In this document: positions 26,814-35,693 of the stretch, piece by piece | Layout of the letters: every line of letters begins with the position of its first letter | Position numbering within the stretch: position 1 is the stretch's first letter | NCBI GenBank assembly: GCA_900544725.1 | Contig: UQWK01000002.1 | Coordinates: 26,274 to 90,273 of the forward strand | Origin: an uncultured Collinsella sp. | Lineage (GTDB): Bacteria > Actinomycetota > Coriobacteriia > Coriobacteriales > Coriobacteriaceae | Direction of reading: 5' to 3' | Length of the DNA stretch: 64,000 nucleotides | Notes under the pieces: generated by a model | What the model was told of the DNA's origin: nothing | Database searches by the model: none | Seen by the model: only the letters and a program-made list of their open reading frames with translations | Made by a program: the position numbers and the translations under genes

Positions 26814-27995
26814 ATGCTATACACCATCTCGGACTTCTCAAGGGAATATGAGGGGTCAGTCCGCCTAATCGCCGGCAGCGATGGCGTCTCGCGTGCCGTT
26901 TCCGGCGTCGGGATTCTCGATTATGAACTCATGCCCGGCCTCAAGAACAAGTATCAGCGCGTCAACTTCAGCCCAGACGAGATCGTCCTCAGCACCTTCC
27001 TCTATGCGAAGGACGACCCATACCTCATCACCGAAGCCGTGAAATACCTCGTCGCCAAGGGAACGAGCGGTCTCATCATCAAAAACGTCCTGCACATTCC
27101 GATTCCCGACCAAGCCATCCGCTACGCCAACGCGCGGCACTACCCGGTCTTTCTCACGACCGACGACTCACTGTTCTTTGACAGCGTCATCTATGAGGTC
27201 AAACGGCATATCGAGCAGCTCGCGTCCATCGACTTCGCACAGCGCGAGATCGATGCCCTGAGGACAGACGCATCGCCCGAGTCGATCTGCCGACGCATCC
27301 GAAGCCTCAACCCGTCATTTCTGGACGAAGCGGTCGCCCTGTTCGCATCGTTTGCAGAACCCCTCGACCCGCGTACGTTTTTGCAAATCGAACGTCTCTG
27401 TGCAAAATCGACCCTCGCCGGATGCCACAACATGCTGGCACCCTATGACGGAGGTTTGTTATTCGTAGCGACAAGCGACTCGGAGCAGGCGCTCGATGTG
27501 GAGCGAATCGTGCAGGCGCTCACGGAGCTCATCGAGGCTAGCGGTATCGATGGCGGAGCGGTAGGGCTCGGCATCAGCGATGTTCTGTTTGGAGACGAGG
27601 CAGTGGCGCAGGCGATCTCGCAGGCGATTTACGCACAGCGCCTATCTTGTCAACGAGCCGAGGGTCCCGTCCGCTATGCGCAGCTCGGCATCCTGAGAAC
27701 CGTGATGCCTTTTGCGGAAACCCCGGAGATGCGATCGTTCTCGGAGGCGATTCTCTCGCCGATACGCGAGCACGACAGCGAGCATGGCAGCGAACTGGAA
27801 TCCACACTCGCCGCATTCATCGAGAACGGCCGACGTATCGAGCGAACCGCCAAACAGACGAGCCAGCACCCGAACACGATTCGATATCGCCTCGATAAGG
27901 TGACAGCCCTCACCGGACTGAGCTACAAATGCGCCCCGGAGATGGAGCAGCTGTCGCTCGCCTACGCCATCGAACGCGCTCGCTCGCTTCAGTAA
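26814..27995 (+). CDS. PucR-family transcriptional regulator
   Basis: The N-terminal PucR sensor domain (residues 1-130) includes GVGILDYELMPGL and IPDQAIRYANARHYPVFL. A GGDEF-like middle region follows. The C-terminal HTH_30 domain reads AAFIENGRRIERTAKQT and HPNTIRYRLDKVTALTG. I chose the ATG at 26814 because AAGGTG lies six bases upstream; a GTG at 26793 and an ATG at 26808 are alternatives. It diverges from the OCD/aminotransferase operon across 214 AT-rich bases and is the likely activator of that operon. Confidence 0.88.
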   Translation: MLYTISDFSREYEGSVRLIAGSDGVSRAVSGVGILDYELMPGLKNKYQRVNFSPDEIVLSTFLYAKDDPYLITEAVKYLVAKGTSGLIIKNVLHIPIPDQAIRYANARHYPVFLTTDDSLFFDSVIYEVKRHIEQLASIDFAQREIDALRTDASPESICRRIRSLNPSFLDEAVALFASFAEPLDPRTFLQIERLCAKSTLAGCHNMLAPYDGGLLFVATSDSEQALDVERIVQALTELIEASGIDGGAVGLGISDVLFGDEAVAQAISQAIYAQRLSCQRAEGPVRYAQLGILRTVMPFAETPEMRSFSEAILSPIREHDSEHGSELESTLAAFIENGRRIERTAKQTSQHPNTIRYRLDKVTALTGLSYKCAPEMEQLSLAYAIERARSLQ

Positions 27996-28013
27996 GCCCA
28001 CCCCGCCTTGAGG

Positions 28014-28748
28014 TTAGGAGCGGCGGGCGCGGAGCTTTTCGTAGCCTTCGGCGAAGAAGGCGACCGTGGCGGCGTCGGCCTCGGCGGCGTCCGTCTCGGT
28101 TGCGGGGACCACGCCGTGCTCGTCGCTCACCAGGAACAGCGCACCCTTGAGCTGTGCGGGAATGTCCACGCGCGTGACCGGGATGCCCTTGGTCTGGGCC
28201 AGCTGCTCAATGAGCGTCGCCGTGCCGCACAGGCACTCGTCTGCCGGCGCTACAAAGGCAAGCTCGCCGTCGTTGACGGCAGCGAGCAGCTCGGGCGCCA
28301 CGCCGGTCTCGTCGGCTTCGGAGCGAGCCTCGGCAGAACGGGCACGCAGCGCCCGGGCCGACGTATCAGCCAGCGGCTCGTACTCCCCCACCGTCATGGC
28401 GGCGTTGCCGTTGATGTCGATCACCAGCATGAGCACGCCGTCGCGTGCGGTGTAATCGCCCTCGGCAAGCGACCACTCAACGTGCTGCTTGGCCCAACTG
28501 AGCATGTTGTGGGTAAGCGGCTCACCCTGCACCAGGCGCTCGGATAGCGCACGGATGTGGCGGTTGAGCATGGGCACCTTTTTGTTGGACATGCGCCAAC
28601 GGCAGATGAGCGCGGGCTTGTCGAGCGTAAACTTCTCGACCGCCTCCTGATTGGCGCAAAAGTCCTCGTACGCACGCTGGTCCTCGGCATTGCCAAACAG
28701 CTCGGCATCATCAATCTGGGGCATGGTTGTACCTTTCGTGTTAGTCAT
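28014..28748 (-). CDS. Conserved hypothetical protein
   Basis: 244 residues with no signal peptide or membrane segment. It begins QIDDAELFGNAEDQRAYEDF after a short leader and holds a middle region DGVLMLVIDINGNAAMTVGE. I recognise no family. The ATG at 28748 has GAGGAC upstream; a second ATG eight codons later has AAAGGT. TATAAG at 28755-28760 directly upstream could be a -10 box, making the transcript nearly leaderless. It lies downstream of purH on the same strand with 251 bases between. Confidence 0.7.
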   Translation of the reverse strand: MTNTKGTTMPQIDDAELFGNAEDQRAYEDFCANQEAVEKFTLDKPALICRWRMSNKKVPMLNRHIRALSERLVQGEPLTHNMLSWAKQHVEWSLAEGDYTARDGVLMLVIDINGNAAMTVGEYEPLADTSARALRARSAEARSEADETGVAPELLAAVNDGELAFVAPADECLCGTATLIEQLAQTKGIPVTRVDIPAQLKGALFLVSDEHGVVPATETDAAEADAATVAFFAEGYEKLRARRS

Positions 28749-28764
28749 TCCGTCCTCTTATACC

Positions 28765-28800
28765 AAAAAGACGGCACTCCAAACGGAGCAGCCGTCTTTT
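28765..28800. terminator. Symmetrical hairpin between purH and the next gene
   Basis: Arms AAAAGACGGC and GCCGTCTTTT with an inner CTCC/GGAG stem. On the minus strand it ends with CTTTTTGG, so it may stop purH read-through or attenuate the hypothetical gene that starts 17 bases downstream. Confidence 0.7.
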
Positions 28801-28888
28801 GCGGAGATTATTTTAGAAGCGAGGCCAGTCCAAGGGACGAGATCGCATCCCATCCTCCCCAGTCAACCTAACAGGTCGGCGAGGGTTG

Positions 28889-28979
28889 CCCAGGTGCCGT
28901 AGATTGCCGTGAAAGAGGAGCGACGCGTACTTGGGTACGCGAGCGACGAATGAACGGCAAGGTGCGGTGGCTGGGCAAG
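28889..28979. ncRNA. Nested-hairpin element B (candidate structured RNA)
   Basis: Plus-strand helices TTGCCCAG, CCGTA, TGCCGT and CGCGTAC pair with GTACGCG, ACGGCA, TGCGG and CTGGGCAA. The loops GAT, GAAAGAGGAG, CGACGAATGA and AGG are the same as in element A at 17287-17388, while most paired bases differ. It lies just past the purH stop. Strand unknown. Confidence 0.55.
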
Positions 28980-28999
28980 CCGCAGCGCCGCTTCCCTAC

Positions 29000-30607
29000 T
29001 TAGTGGCGGAAGTGGCGAGCGCCCGTAAAGACCATCGCAATACCATGCTCGTTGCAGGCCTGGATGCTCTCGTCGTCGCGCTTGGAGCCGCCGGGCTGAA
29101 TGATGCAGGTCACACCATGCTCGGCAAGCACGTCGACGTTGTCGCGGAACGGGAAGAATGCGTCGCTTGCGCAGGCAAAGCCGCCCTTCTCCACGCCCTC
29201 GCGCTCGCAGAAGTCCTCGGCGCGCTCGCAGGCAAACAGCGCAGAATCCACGCGGTTGGGCTGACCCGGGCCCATGCCAATGCCGGCCTTGCCCTTGGAA
29301 ACCAGGATGGCGTTGGACTTTACGCCCTTGCAGACCTTCCAGGCAAACTCGAGCTCGGCCATCTCGGCGTCGGTGGGCTTGCGGTCAGTGGGGAACGTAA
29401 AGGTCGCGGGGTCCTCGGTCACGTGGTCGACCTCCTGCACCAGCATGCCGCCGTCGATGGAGCGCAGCTCCACCTGGGCGCCGTGGTCCACGCCGCCGGT
29501 GGCCAGCACGCGCAGGTTGGGGCGCTTGGCCATGCGCTCGAGCGCCTCGTCGGTGTAGCCCGGGGCGATGATGACCTCGACGAACTGCTTGTTCTGATCG
29601 GCAAAGTGCTCAACCAGATCAAAGGGAACCTCGCGGTTGCAGGCGATGATGCCGCCAAAGGCGCTCTTGGGATCGCAGGCGAAGGCGCGGTCGTAGGCGG
29701 CCGTGATGTCCTTAGCAACGGCAGAGCCGCAGGGGTTCTGGTGCTTGAGGATCACGCAGGCCGGCTCGTCGAACTCGCGGACCAGGTTCCAGGCGGCGTC
29801 GGCGTCCAGATAGTTGTTGTAGCTGAGCGGCTTGCCCTGGATCTGCTCGGAGCCCACGAGCGGGAACTGCGAGCTCGCGGTGTTCTCGCAGCCCTCGGCA
29901 AAGCGATAAACCGTGGCCTTCTGCTGCGGGTTCTCACCATAGCGAAGGTCATCGACCTTCTCCAGCGAGATCTCGAGCTTAGCGGAGGTGTCCGCCACGT
30001 CGCTTGCCTGAGCGGCAAGCCAACGGGAGATGGCCGTGTCGTAGGCGGCGGTGGTCTGGTAGACCTTCACCTGCAGGCGACGACGGGTGGCAAGCGTGGT
30101 GCAGCCGCCGGTCTCGTGCATCTCGGCCAGGACGGCGTCGTAGTCGGCCGGGTCGGAGATGACGGTAACGCTCGCGGCATTCTTGGCGGCAGAGCGCAGC
30201 ATGGAGGGGCCGCCGATGTCGATGTGCTCGATGGCGTCCGCGAAGGTGACCTCGGGGTTGGCGACAGTCTTCTCGAACTCGTACAGGTTGACAACGACCA
30301 GGTCGATCATCTTAATGCCGTGCTGAGCGGCCTCCTGCATGTGCTGCTCGGAATCGCGGCGGGCCAGCAGCGCGCCGTGAACCTTGGGGTGCAGGGTCTT
30401 GACGCGGCCGTCCATCATCTCGGGATAGCCCGTGAACTCCTCGATGGGGGTTACGGGAACGCCCGCATCCTCAATGGCACGAGCCGTGCCACCCGTAGAG
30501 ATAATCTCGACGCCAAAGTCGTCAACCAGCGTCCGTGCGAAATCGACGACACCCGTCTTATCGGTAACCGAGATCAACGCGCGTGCGATCTTCACATCAG
30601 ATCCCAT
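29000..30607 (-). CDS. purH: Bifunctional AICAR transformylase / IMP cyclohydrolase
   Basis: Carries out the last two steps of IMP synthesis. The N-terminal cyclohydrolase domain has ALISVTDKTGVVDFARTL and MMDGRVKTLHPKVHGALL. The C-terminal transformylase domain has LRYGENPQQKATVY and KHQNPCGSAVA, and ends near CIIQPGGSKRDDESI then GIAMVFTGARHFRH. The length of 535 residues is normal. AGGAGG precedes the ATG. It stands alone; no other pur genes are in the window. Confidence 0.96.
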   Translation of the reverse strand: MGSDVKIARALISVTDKTGVVDFARTLVDDFGVEIISTGGTARAIEDAGVPVTPIEEFTGYPEMMDGRVKTLHPKVHGALLARRDSEQHMQEAAQHGIKMIDLVVVNLYEFEKTVANPEVTFADAIEHIDIGGPSMLRSAAKNAASVTVISDPADYDAVLAEMHETGGCTTLATRRRLQVKVYQTTAAYDTAISRWLAAQASDVADTSAKLEISLEKVDDLRYGENPQQKATVYRFAEGCENTASSQFPLVGSEQIQGKPLSYNNYLDADAAWNLVREFDEPACVILKHQNPCGSAVAKDITAAYDRAFACDPKSAFGGIIACNREVPFDLVEHFADQNKQFVEVIIAPGYTDEALERMAKRPNLRVLATGGVDHGAQVELRSIDGGMLVQEVDHVTEDPATFTFPTDRKPTDAEMAELEFAWKVCKGVKSNAILVSKGKAGIGMGPGQPNRVDSALFACERAEDFCEREGVEKGGFACASDAFFPFRDNVDVLAEHGVTCIIQPGGSKRDDESIQACNEHGIAMVFTGARHFRH

Positions 30608-30884
30608 GCAGTCCTCCTGTCTGGTACGCCGCCGTGCTCTGTGAGTCGGTGATACGTCGATCTGCAGCGCTCGCGCAGCGGCATTGAAAATACTGATTCA
30701 ATGTAGCGCATCGAGCGCGGCGATGCACCCCGCAACGGCCGCATGTGCAGAAAAAGCTCGCGAGCGGATGGTTTGGGCGAGGCGCTGACCGCGGTGAGTT
30801 GATGGAACACAGGGGCACCATATTTAGATGCCAATGGCGTGGTAGAACTTTGCTCGATATGCATCCGCAAAAGAAAGAGGCAAC

Positions 30885-31526
30885 ATGGTCTCGCGGGTTC
30901 TCTACCGACCGTTTGATACCGAAGACTTCGAAGCCATCGCACTGATCCTGCAGCAGCTTTGGCACAACAACTCGGATAACGATGAGTACAACCGCCTTGA
31001 GGCCGCGTGCGATCTTGCCTATTGCCTTTCGTCCTCGACGTTTTCGCAGGTCGCCGTGATCGATGGCGAGGCGCGCGGCATTGCGCTTGCGCGCGCAGGG
31101 CAGAACTCTGGCGTCAACATCGACGAGCACTGGATGGATACCGAGCGCGCGCTGCTGTCGCAGATGCGCGAACTGGAACCCGAGACGTGCGCCGAATATC
31201 TCTCGTTTGTGCGTGCCACCATTCGGACCAACAATCGCTTGCTCGAAAGTAGCCCGCTGCCGCATGACAACGAGGTCACGCTACTCGCCGTTGACCCCGA
31301 TGTTCATGGATTGGGTGTGGGTTCAGTGCTGCTCGATGCCGCTGTCTCGCACCTGTCCTCACGCGGGGCAACGAGGGCGCACCTGTACACCGACTCCAAC
31401 TGCTCGTGGAAGTTCTACGAGCTGCACGGCTTTAAGCGCACGGCCACGCATCGCGCCAACCGCGAAGAACGCCGCCACGCCATGCCACGCGAAAGCTTCC
31501 TCTACGAACTGGACCTGACCGCCTAA
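30885..31526 (+). CDS. GNAT-family N-acetyltransferase
   Basis: 213 residues with the acetyl-CoA binding motif A around LLAVDPDVHGLGVGSVLLDA and motif B HLYTDSNCSWKFYELHGFKR. AAGAGG precedes the ATG. The N-terminal half is diverged, with a long helical insert. The acetylated substrate is unknown and the neighbours give no hint. The 277 bases upstream show no gene. Confidence 0.87.
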   Translation: MVSRVLYRPFDTEDFEAIALILQQLWHNNSDNDEYNRLEAACDLAYCLSSSTFSQVAVIDGEARGIALARAGQNSGVNIDEHWMDTERALLSQMRELEPETCAEYLSFVRATIRTNNRLLESSPLPHDNEVTLLAVDPDVHGLGVGSVLLDAAVSHLSSRGATRAHLYTDSNCSWKFYELHGFKRTATHRANREERRHAMPRESFLYELDLTA

Positions 31527-31540
31527 CCCGGCGGCCAAGG

Positions 31541-31612
31541 GAGTGTCCCCAAGTGCCGGCATCCGGGGACGTTCCTAAACTGCCGGCATAAAAGGAACGT
31601 CCCTAAGTGCCG
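31541..31612. repeat. REPIN-like palindromic repeat, copy R3
   Basis: Contains GGGGACGTTCCTAAACTGCC and the inverted GGAACGTCCCTAAGTGCCG around a short AT-rich centre, with an additional CCCCAAGTGCCGGC at the left. Same family as R1 and R2. Lies 15 bases after the GNAT stop. Confidence 0.8.
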
Positions 31613-31649
31613 CTCGGTCCGTTTTCGATGCCGGTTCAAGAGCTCGTGG

Positions 31650-31870
31650 GCAAAAAACATCAAATATGAGTACTGTTACCTTTTTAGTAACAGCGATTTT
31701 GACATTTTTCGGGTCCATTTAGTGTGTCGGCAAGCCGCGTGAACCAACGTTTTCCCCAAATGTAGAATAAAAGAGGCTTCTAACGAGAAAGAATCTCATT
31801 TGGAGCCTCATTATAAGCACAAAAATATGTTACCAACAAAGCAACAGTACTCATATTTGGCATTTTTTGC
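31650..31870. mobile_element. MITE-like element with terminal inverted repeats
   Basis: The left end GCAAAAAACATCAAATATGA plus GTACTGTT and the right end AACAGTACTCATATTTGGCA plus TTTTTTGC are imperfect inverted repeats of about 28 bases. The 165 bases between are AT-rich and code for nothing. A second copy of the left 50 bases is at 11002-11055. It fits a non-autonomous transposable element, though target-site duplications are not evident. Confidence 0.5.
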
Positions 31871-31987
31871 CCACCACCCCTCCCCACAGAGCGAAAAGTG
31901 GAAGAATCGGCCCCCGTCGACACATAAAAATGGGGCGGGCTTCCCCCGACAGCCGCCGGGGAAAGCCCGCCCCATGATTTGCGCTCA

Positions 31988-33931
31988 CTAGAACGTTCCG
32001 CCGCCGCCTCCGCCGGCGCCGCCACCACCGCCGCCAGAGAAGCCGCCGCCTCCGCCGCCGCCCGAGCTATCCGAGCTCGACGCGAGCTCGCGGATGCTCT
32101 CGTGATACACGCCGTCAAACGAATCCATCGGCGACTCGTTGCCATAGTGATGGTAGTACCACCAGTAGCAGGGGTAATTGTCGTAGAAGCCGTCGGCCTC
32201 GCGCACCTCAGGAGGCACGGCTTCGGCAAGCTGGCGCAGCACTTCCTTCGAAACGCCCAGTGCCGCGCCCATTATCAGCAGCTTGTTCCACAGCACCAGG
32301 TCGCCCGGGACGGCTTCCTTTAGGCGTGTGAAGTCCTCGAGCCAATGCTTAAGCGCCTTGCAACGGGCCGCCACCTCGGCGCCCTCCGGCGTAAAGCGGC
32401 GGAAGGTAAGACCCACACCAATGCCCACCAGCACGATGGGCACCGAGATCACCGCGGCGATAATACTCGCCTGCGCGCCATCGGTAAAGAAGATGGATCC
32501 CACGGGAATAAAGGCGACCAAGATACCAAGGACCAGGCAAAACACCATCGAGACAATACCGTCCGAAGCAACATACTCGCTGTCGGCCAGCTTGCCCTTA
32601 ACGGTATTCTGATAGTCCTCGAGCTTGTCGCCCACGGGCGTAGCGTGCTGCTTGACGTAATGTTGCAGCTCGTCAAACGTGCGCGAGCGGTCGCCGTTCT
32701 CGTCGGGCTTTACGCCGGCAAAGAACACCTTGAGCACCATGTGGTCAATGCCCTTGGCCGATTTCCAGCCCGCATCACTCACCGTCACGCGGTACGTCTG
32801 CTCTTCTTTTTCGCGCCCCAGCAGGCCCTTCTTGGCCTTGGTCACGGTCGCCTGCTCGAGCTTGATCACGCGTTCGTCAGTGAGCTTCATGAGCGTGGCG
32901 ATATATGCCTGGTCGGGCACCTCGTTCCAGCTCATAAGAGCCGAAAGCACGGCAGGATGGTCTGCCGAGGGCACATCGCGGAAATACTCGTCCTGGAACA
33001 GCGGCTTCGGCTTGCGGCGGCGCAGCTTGAGCACGACGATTGTGCCGGTAAAGGCCACCGCCGCGACAACACTCACCACGGCAAGCACGTTGGCGATCAT
33101 GCGCGCATGGGCACGGCGGGCGTTGGCCTCCTCGGCCCAGGCTTTCTCCTCGCTTAAGATCGTCGGCAGACGTTCCTCGCTCGAGGCGGCAAGTTGCGGT
33201 ACCCAATCGCTGGGAAAGACCACGCGCGCCTCGGCGAACTCGCCCTGATGCACGCAGGGAATGGTATAGGTAACCATGGGCTCGTCCGCGTCGAGCGACA
33301 CGTCGCCCGTCAGCGGACCGTGGCCCCATGCGCGGAAGTTATCGCCCTTGACGGCCGCCGTCCCGGCAGCAGCGTTTGCGAAGTAGACTTCCATCTCGAC
33401 GTCATCGGAATCCGCCGACCAGCCGTCGCCCACAAACTTCCAGTAGAGCTCGGCGGTATCTGACCAGTTCATGACCGCACCGGTCATGGTGTAGCTCACG
33501 TAAAAGATTGCGCTGTCGCCGCTCTCGTGAGGGCTGAATACCTTGATTCTCACGCCGTCGTCGGACTGTTCCACCGTGTAAACGCCGTTGTCGCCTTTGT
33601 TTGCACTGTCAACCTTGTTAAACGCGGTGTCATCTTCCTCGACGCTCAGCACATTGACGCCCACCGAGCCGCCTTGCTGGTTAGAGCCTGTATTGATATC
33701 CCAATACAGGCCGTTAATGTCATCGTCGAAATCGAACTGGCGTCCCTCGACAACGGTCAGCGAGCCATCGGCCTCGACTGTGGTGCCGATGTAGGTTTGG
33801 CTCATGGAGTAGCCGTCGGCGTGCGCGGCGGCAGGCAACAGCAACAACACGAGCGCGACGAGCGCGCAGACGGAAGCGAATCGCGCGAATAGGCGGCGCT
33901 GCCGACAGGTCTTGGCAACGGGGGCGTTCAT
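31988..33931 (-). CDS. DUF2207-domain membrane protein with Gly-rich tail
   Basis: A signal peptide (residues about 15-40, FASVCALVALVLLLLPAAAHA) leads to an extracytoplasmic DUF2207 domain. A membrane helix follows at about 280-305 (MIANVLAVVSVVAAVAFTG), then a cytoplasmic part, then two more helices (IVSMVFCLVLGILVAFIPVG and IIAAVISVPIVLVGIGVG). The end is a Gly/Ser-rich tail of GGGGGG runs closing in GTF. I chose the ATG at 33931 (MNAPVAKTCRQRR) because AAGGA lies eight bases upstream. 647 residues. The function of the family is unknown; the glycine tail is typical for it. Confidence 0.87.
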   Translation of the reverse strand: MNAPVAKTCRQRRLFARFASVCALVALVLLLLPAAAHADGYSMSQTYIGTTVEADGSLTVVEGRQFDFDDDINGLYWDINTGSNQQGGSVGVNVLSVEEDDTAFNKVDSANKGDNGVYTVEQSDDGVRIKVFSPHESGDSAIFYVSYTMTGAVMNWSDTAELYWKFVGDGWSADSDDVEMEVYFANAAAGTAAVKGDNFRAWGHGPLTGDVSLDADEPMVTYTIPCVHQGEFAEARVVFPSDWVPQLAASSEERLPTILSEEKAWAEEANARRAHARMIANVLAVVSVVAAVAFTGTIVVLKLRRRKPKPLFQDEYFRDVPSADHPAVLSALMSWNEVPDQAYIATLMKLTDERVIKLEQATVTKAKKGLLGREKEEQTYRVTVSDAGWKSAKGIDHMVLKVFFAGVKPDENGDRSRTFDELQHYVKQHATPVGDKLEDYQNTVKGKLADSEYVASDGIVSMVFCLVLGILVAFIPVGSIFFTDGAQASIIAAVISVPIVLVGIGVGLTFRRFTPEGAEVAARCKALKHWLEDFTRLKEAVPGDLVLWNKLLIMGAALGVSKEVLRQLAEAVPPEVREADGFYDNYPCYWWYYHHYGNESPMDSFDGVYHESIRELASSSDSSGGGGGGGFSGGGGGGAGGGGGGTF

Positions 33932-34450
33932 AGGCACATCCTTTGTCTGTGATACTAACAGCGTCATTGTCCCACGTTTACGGGCATAGATGGCGAATAT
34001 CTGGGCCAACGGGACGTCGAATGGGACAAAAGTCCCACCCAAGCCCGGCACTTGGGAACGTTCCTTATCTGCCGGCAGCCTGGGGCGCTCCTTGGCATGG
34101 CCCGCGCCAGTAATAGATACCACTTCACACCTCCATCACAGGTGTAGCGGCTTTGTGTGGGCGTGACGCGCACTGATTGAACCGCCGGACGAGGGGCATA
34201 AAGCAGTTGAGCGAAAACGGTTTGCCCCTTTGCCGTTCGCTCGAGGATCATGTCCCCCTTTTCCGCGGAAACCCCGGCAGTTGCGAAGAGCTGCCGGGGT
34301 TTCTGTCGTTTGAGGGGGTTGAAAGAGCTGAGCTCGTGGGCGGCAATCAAAGTGTTGAGCCGACAGTCCGCTGCACACAATGCGCGCCCTCGGCAACTTG
34401 CGAGCAACGACGACGCCTCCCCCACCTCACCCCGCGCTATACTCGTCCGC
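33932..34450. other. Intergenic region between DUF2207 and gluQ
   Basis: Holds a REPIN half copy at 34046-34078 (CCGGCACTTGGGAACGTTCC and a CTGCCGGC end). A structured stretch at about 34180-34250 has competing pairings: AGGGGCA with TGCCCCT, and GAGCGAA..ACGG with CCGTTCGCTC. A terminator-like hairpin follows at 34268-34303 (GAAACCCCGGCAG/CTGCCGGGGTTTC). A small RNA could end there. I see no coding sequence. Confidence 0.5.
34438..34443 (+). promoter_or_regulatory. -10 box for a leaderless gluQ transcript
   Basis: TATACT ends seven bases before the ATG at 34451, and there is no Shine-Dalgarno sequence. This is the arrangement of leaderless mRNAs, which are common in Actinobacteria. No good -35 box is seen. 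Confidence 0.45.
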
Positions 34451-35641
34451 ATGGATATCAACGCATGCAACATAGCAACGCCCGCCGTGGCCACGTCGAC
34501 GGCACCCAACAGAAAGCTCACCCCCGCCCTCGCGCCCGTCGTGGGCCGCTTTGCCCCGTCGCCCTCGGGCCGCATGCACCTGGGCAACGTGTTCAGCTGC
34601 CTGTGCGCATGGCTTTCGGCCCGCAGCCAGGGCGGCCGCATCGTGCTGCGCATCGAGGACCTGGACGATCGCTGCAAGCGCCCGGAACTCGCCGCCCAGC
34701 TCATCGACGACCTCGCTTGGCTGGGGCTCGAATGGGACGAAGGCCCCTACTACCAGCACGATCGCCTGAATCTATACGAGGCCGCCCTGCACCAGCTGCA
34801 AGACGCCGGCCTCACCTACCCCTGCTTTTGCACGCGCGCCGAGCTCCACGCCGCAAGCGCACCGCACGCCAGCGACGGCACGCCCATCTACCGCGGCGCC
34901 TGCCGAGGCCTTTCTGCCGAAGAGGTCGCCCGCCGCAGTGCCCTGCGCGCCCCGGCCACGCGCCTGCGCGTGCCCGCCGTCGACGACCTCACAGAGGATG
35001 TAGTCGAGTTTGTGGACCGTACGTATGGCGCCCAATGCGAGGCACTCGCCACCGAGTGCGGCGACTTTTTGGTGCGCCGCAGCGACGGCGTGTTTGCCTA
35101 CCAGTTGGCCGTGGTGGTTGACGATGCCGCCATGGGCGTCACCGAGGTCGTGCGCGGATGCGACCTGCTGGGCTCCACGCCGCGCCAAATCTATCTGCAG
35201 CACCTGCTGGGACTGCCCACACCGCACTACGCACACATTCCGCTGCTCATGGCACCGGATGGCCGCCGCCTTTCCAAGCGCGATCGCGACCTGGATCTGG
35301 GCGAGCTGCGCGCCCGCTTTGGCACGCCCGAGGCGCTGCTGGGCTGGCTCGCCGGACAAACAAGCATCGCGCCGGACACCACGCCGCGCACAGCCGAGCA
35401 GCTGGTCGAGCACTTTAGTTGGAACGTCATCCGCGCGCACAGGGAGAACATCGTTATGAGTGAAAGGATATTCATGGAGCAGACAACTGCCCACCTTGAC
35501 GAGCGCCTCGACAACGGTGTCGTTGAAGCGTCGGCAACCCGCCTTTCACCAGAGGGGTTCGATGCGTTTTGCGAAATACTTGACTCCCCCATTCCCGAGG
35601 CCACAAAAGAGCTGCTCGAGCGCAAGGCAGCTTGGGAGTAG
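34451..35641 (+). CDS. gluQ: Glutamyl-Q tRNA(Asp) synthetase-like protein with an extra C-terminal tail
   Basis: Related to the catalytic core of glutamyl-tRNA synthetase; GluQRS attaches glutamate to queuosine in tRNA-Asp. VGRFAPSPSGRMHLGN holds the HIGH-like motif, CFC...YRGAC the GluQRS zinc site, and RRLSKRDRDLDLG the KMSKS-like motif. The GluQRS part ends near residue 335 at HFSWNVIRAHRENIV. Another 61 residues follow in frame. They end in TRLSPEGFDAFCEIL then KELLERKAAWE, which resembles the C-terminus of DUF1778 antitoxins. An internal ATG at 35456 with GGGAG upstream could start that piece alone. No toxin gene follows. Confidence 0.88.
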   Translation: MDINACNIATPAVATSTAPNRKLTPALAPVVGRFAPSPSGRMHLGNVFSCLCAWLSARSQGGRIVLRIEDLDDRCKRPELAAQLIDDLAWLGLEWDEGPYYQHDRLNLYEAALHQLQDAGLTYPCFCTRAELHAASAPHASDGTPIYRGACRGLSAEEVARRSALRAPATRLRVPAVDDLTEDVVEFVDRTYGAQCEALATECGDFLVRRSDGVFAYQLAVVVDDAAMGVTEVVRGCDLLGSTPRQIYLQHLLGLPTPHYAHIPLLMAPDGRRLSKRDRDLDLGELRARFGTPEALLGWLAGQTSIAPDTTPRTAEQLVEHFSWNVIRAHRENIVMSERIFMEQTTAHLDERLDNGVVEASATRLSPEGFDAFCEILDSPIPEATKELLERKAAWE

Positions 35642-35693
35642 ATTCCTTGGCGAGCTAATCCCGCTTCGTCACAAAGCTCAAGCGCACTCACCC

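Noticed and set aside
30597..31265. Minus-strand open frame of 222 codons over the GNAT gene
   Set aside because: Antisense to a gene with clear GNAT motifs and a good ribosome site; no domain in the translation.
34250..34450. Longer gluQ starting at 34250
   Set aside because: It would run through the terminator-like hairpin at 34268-34303; the extra residues do not match the family, while the ATG at 34451 has a -10 box at leaderless distance.
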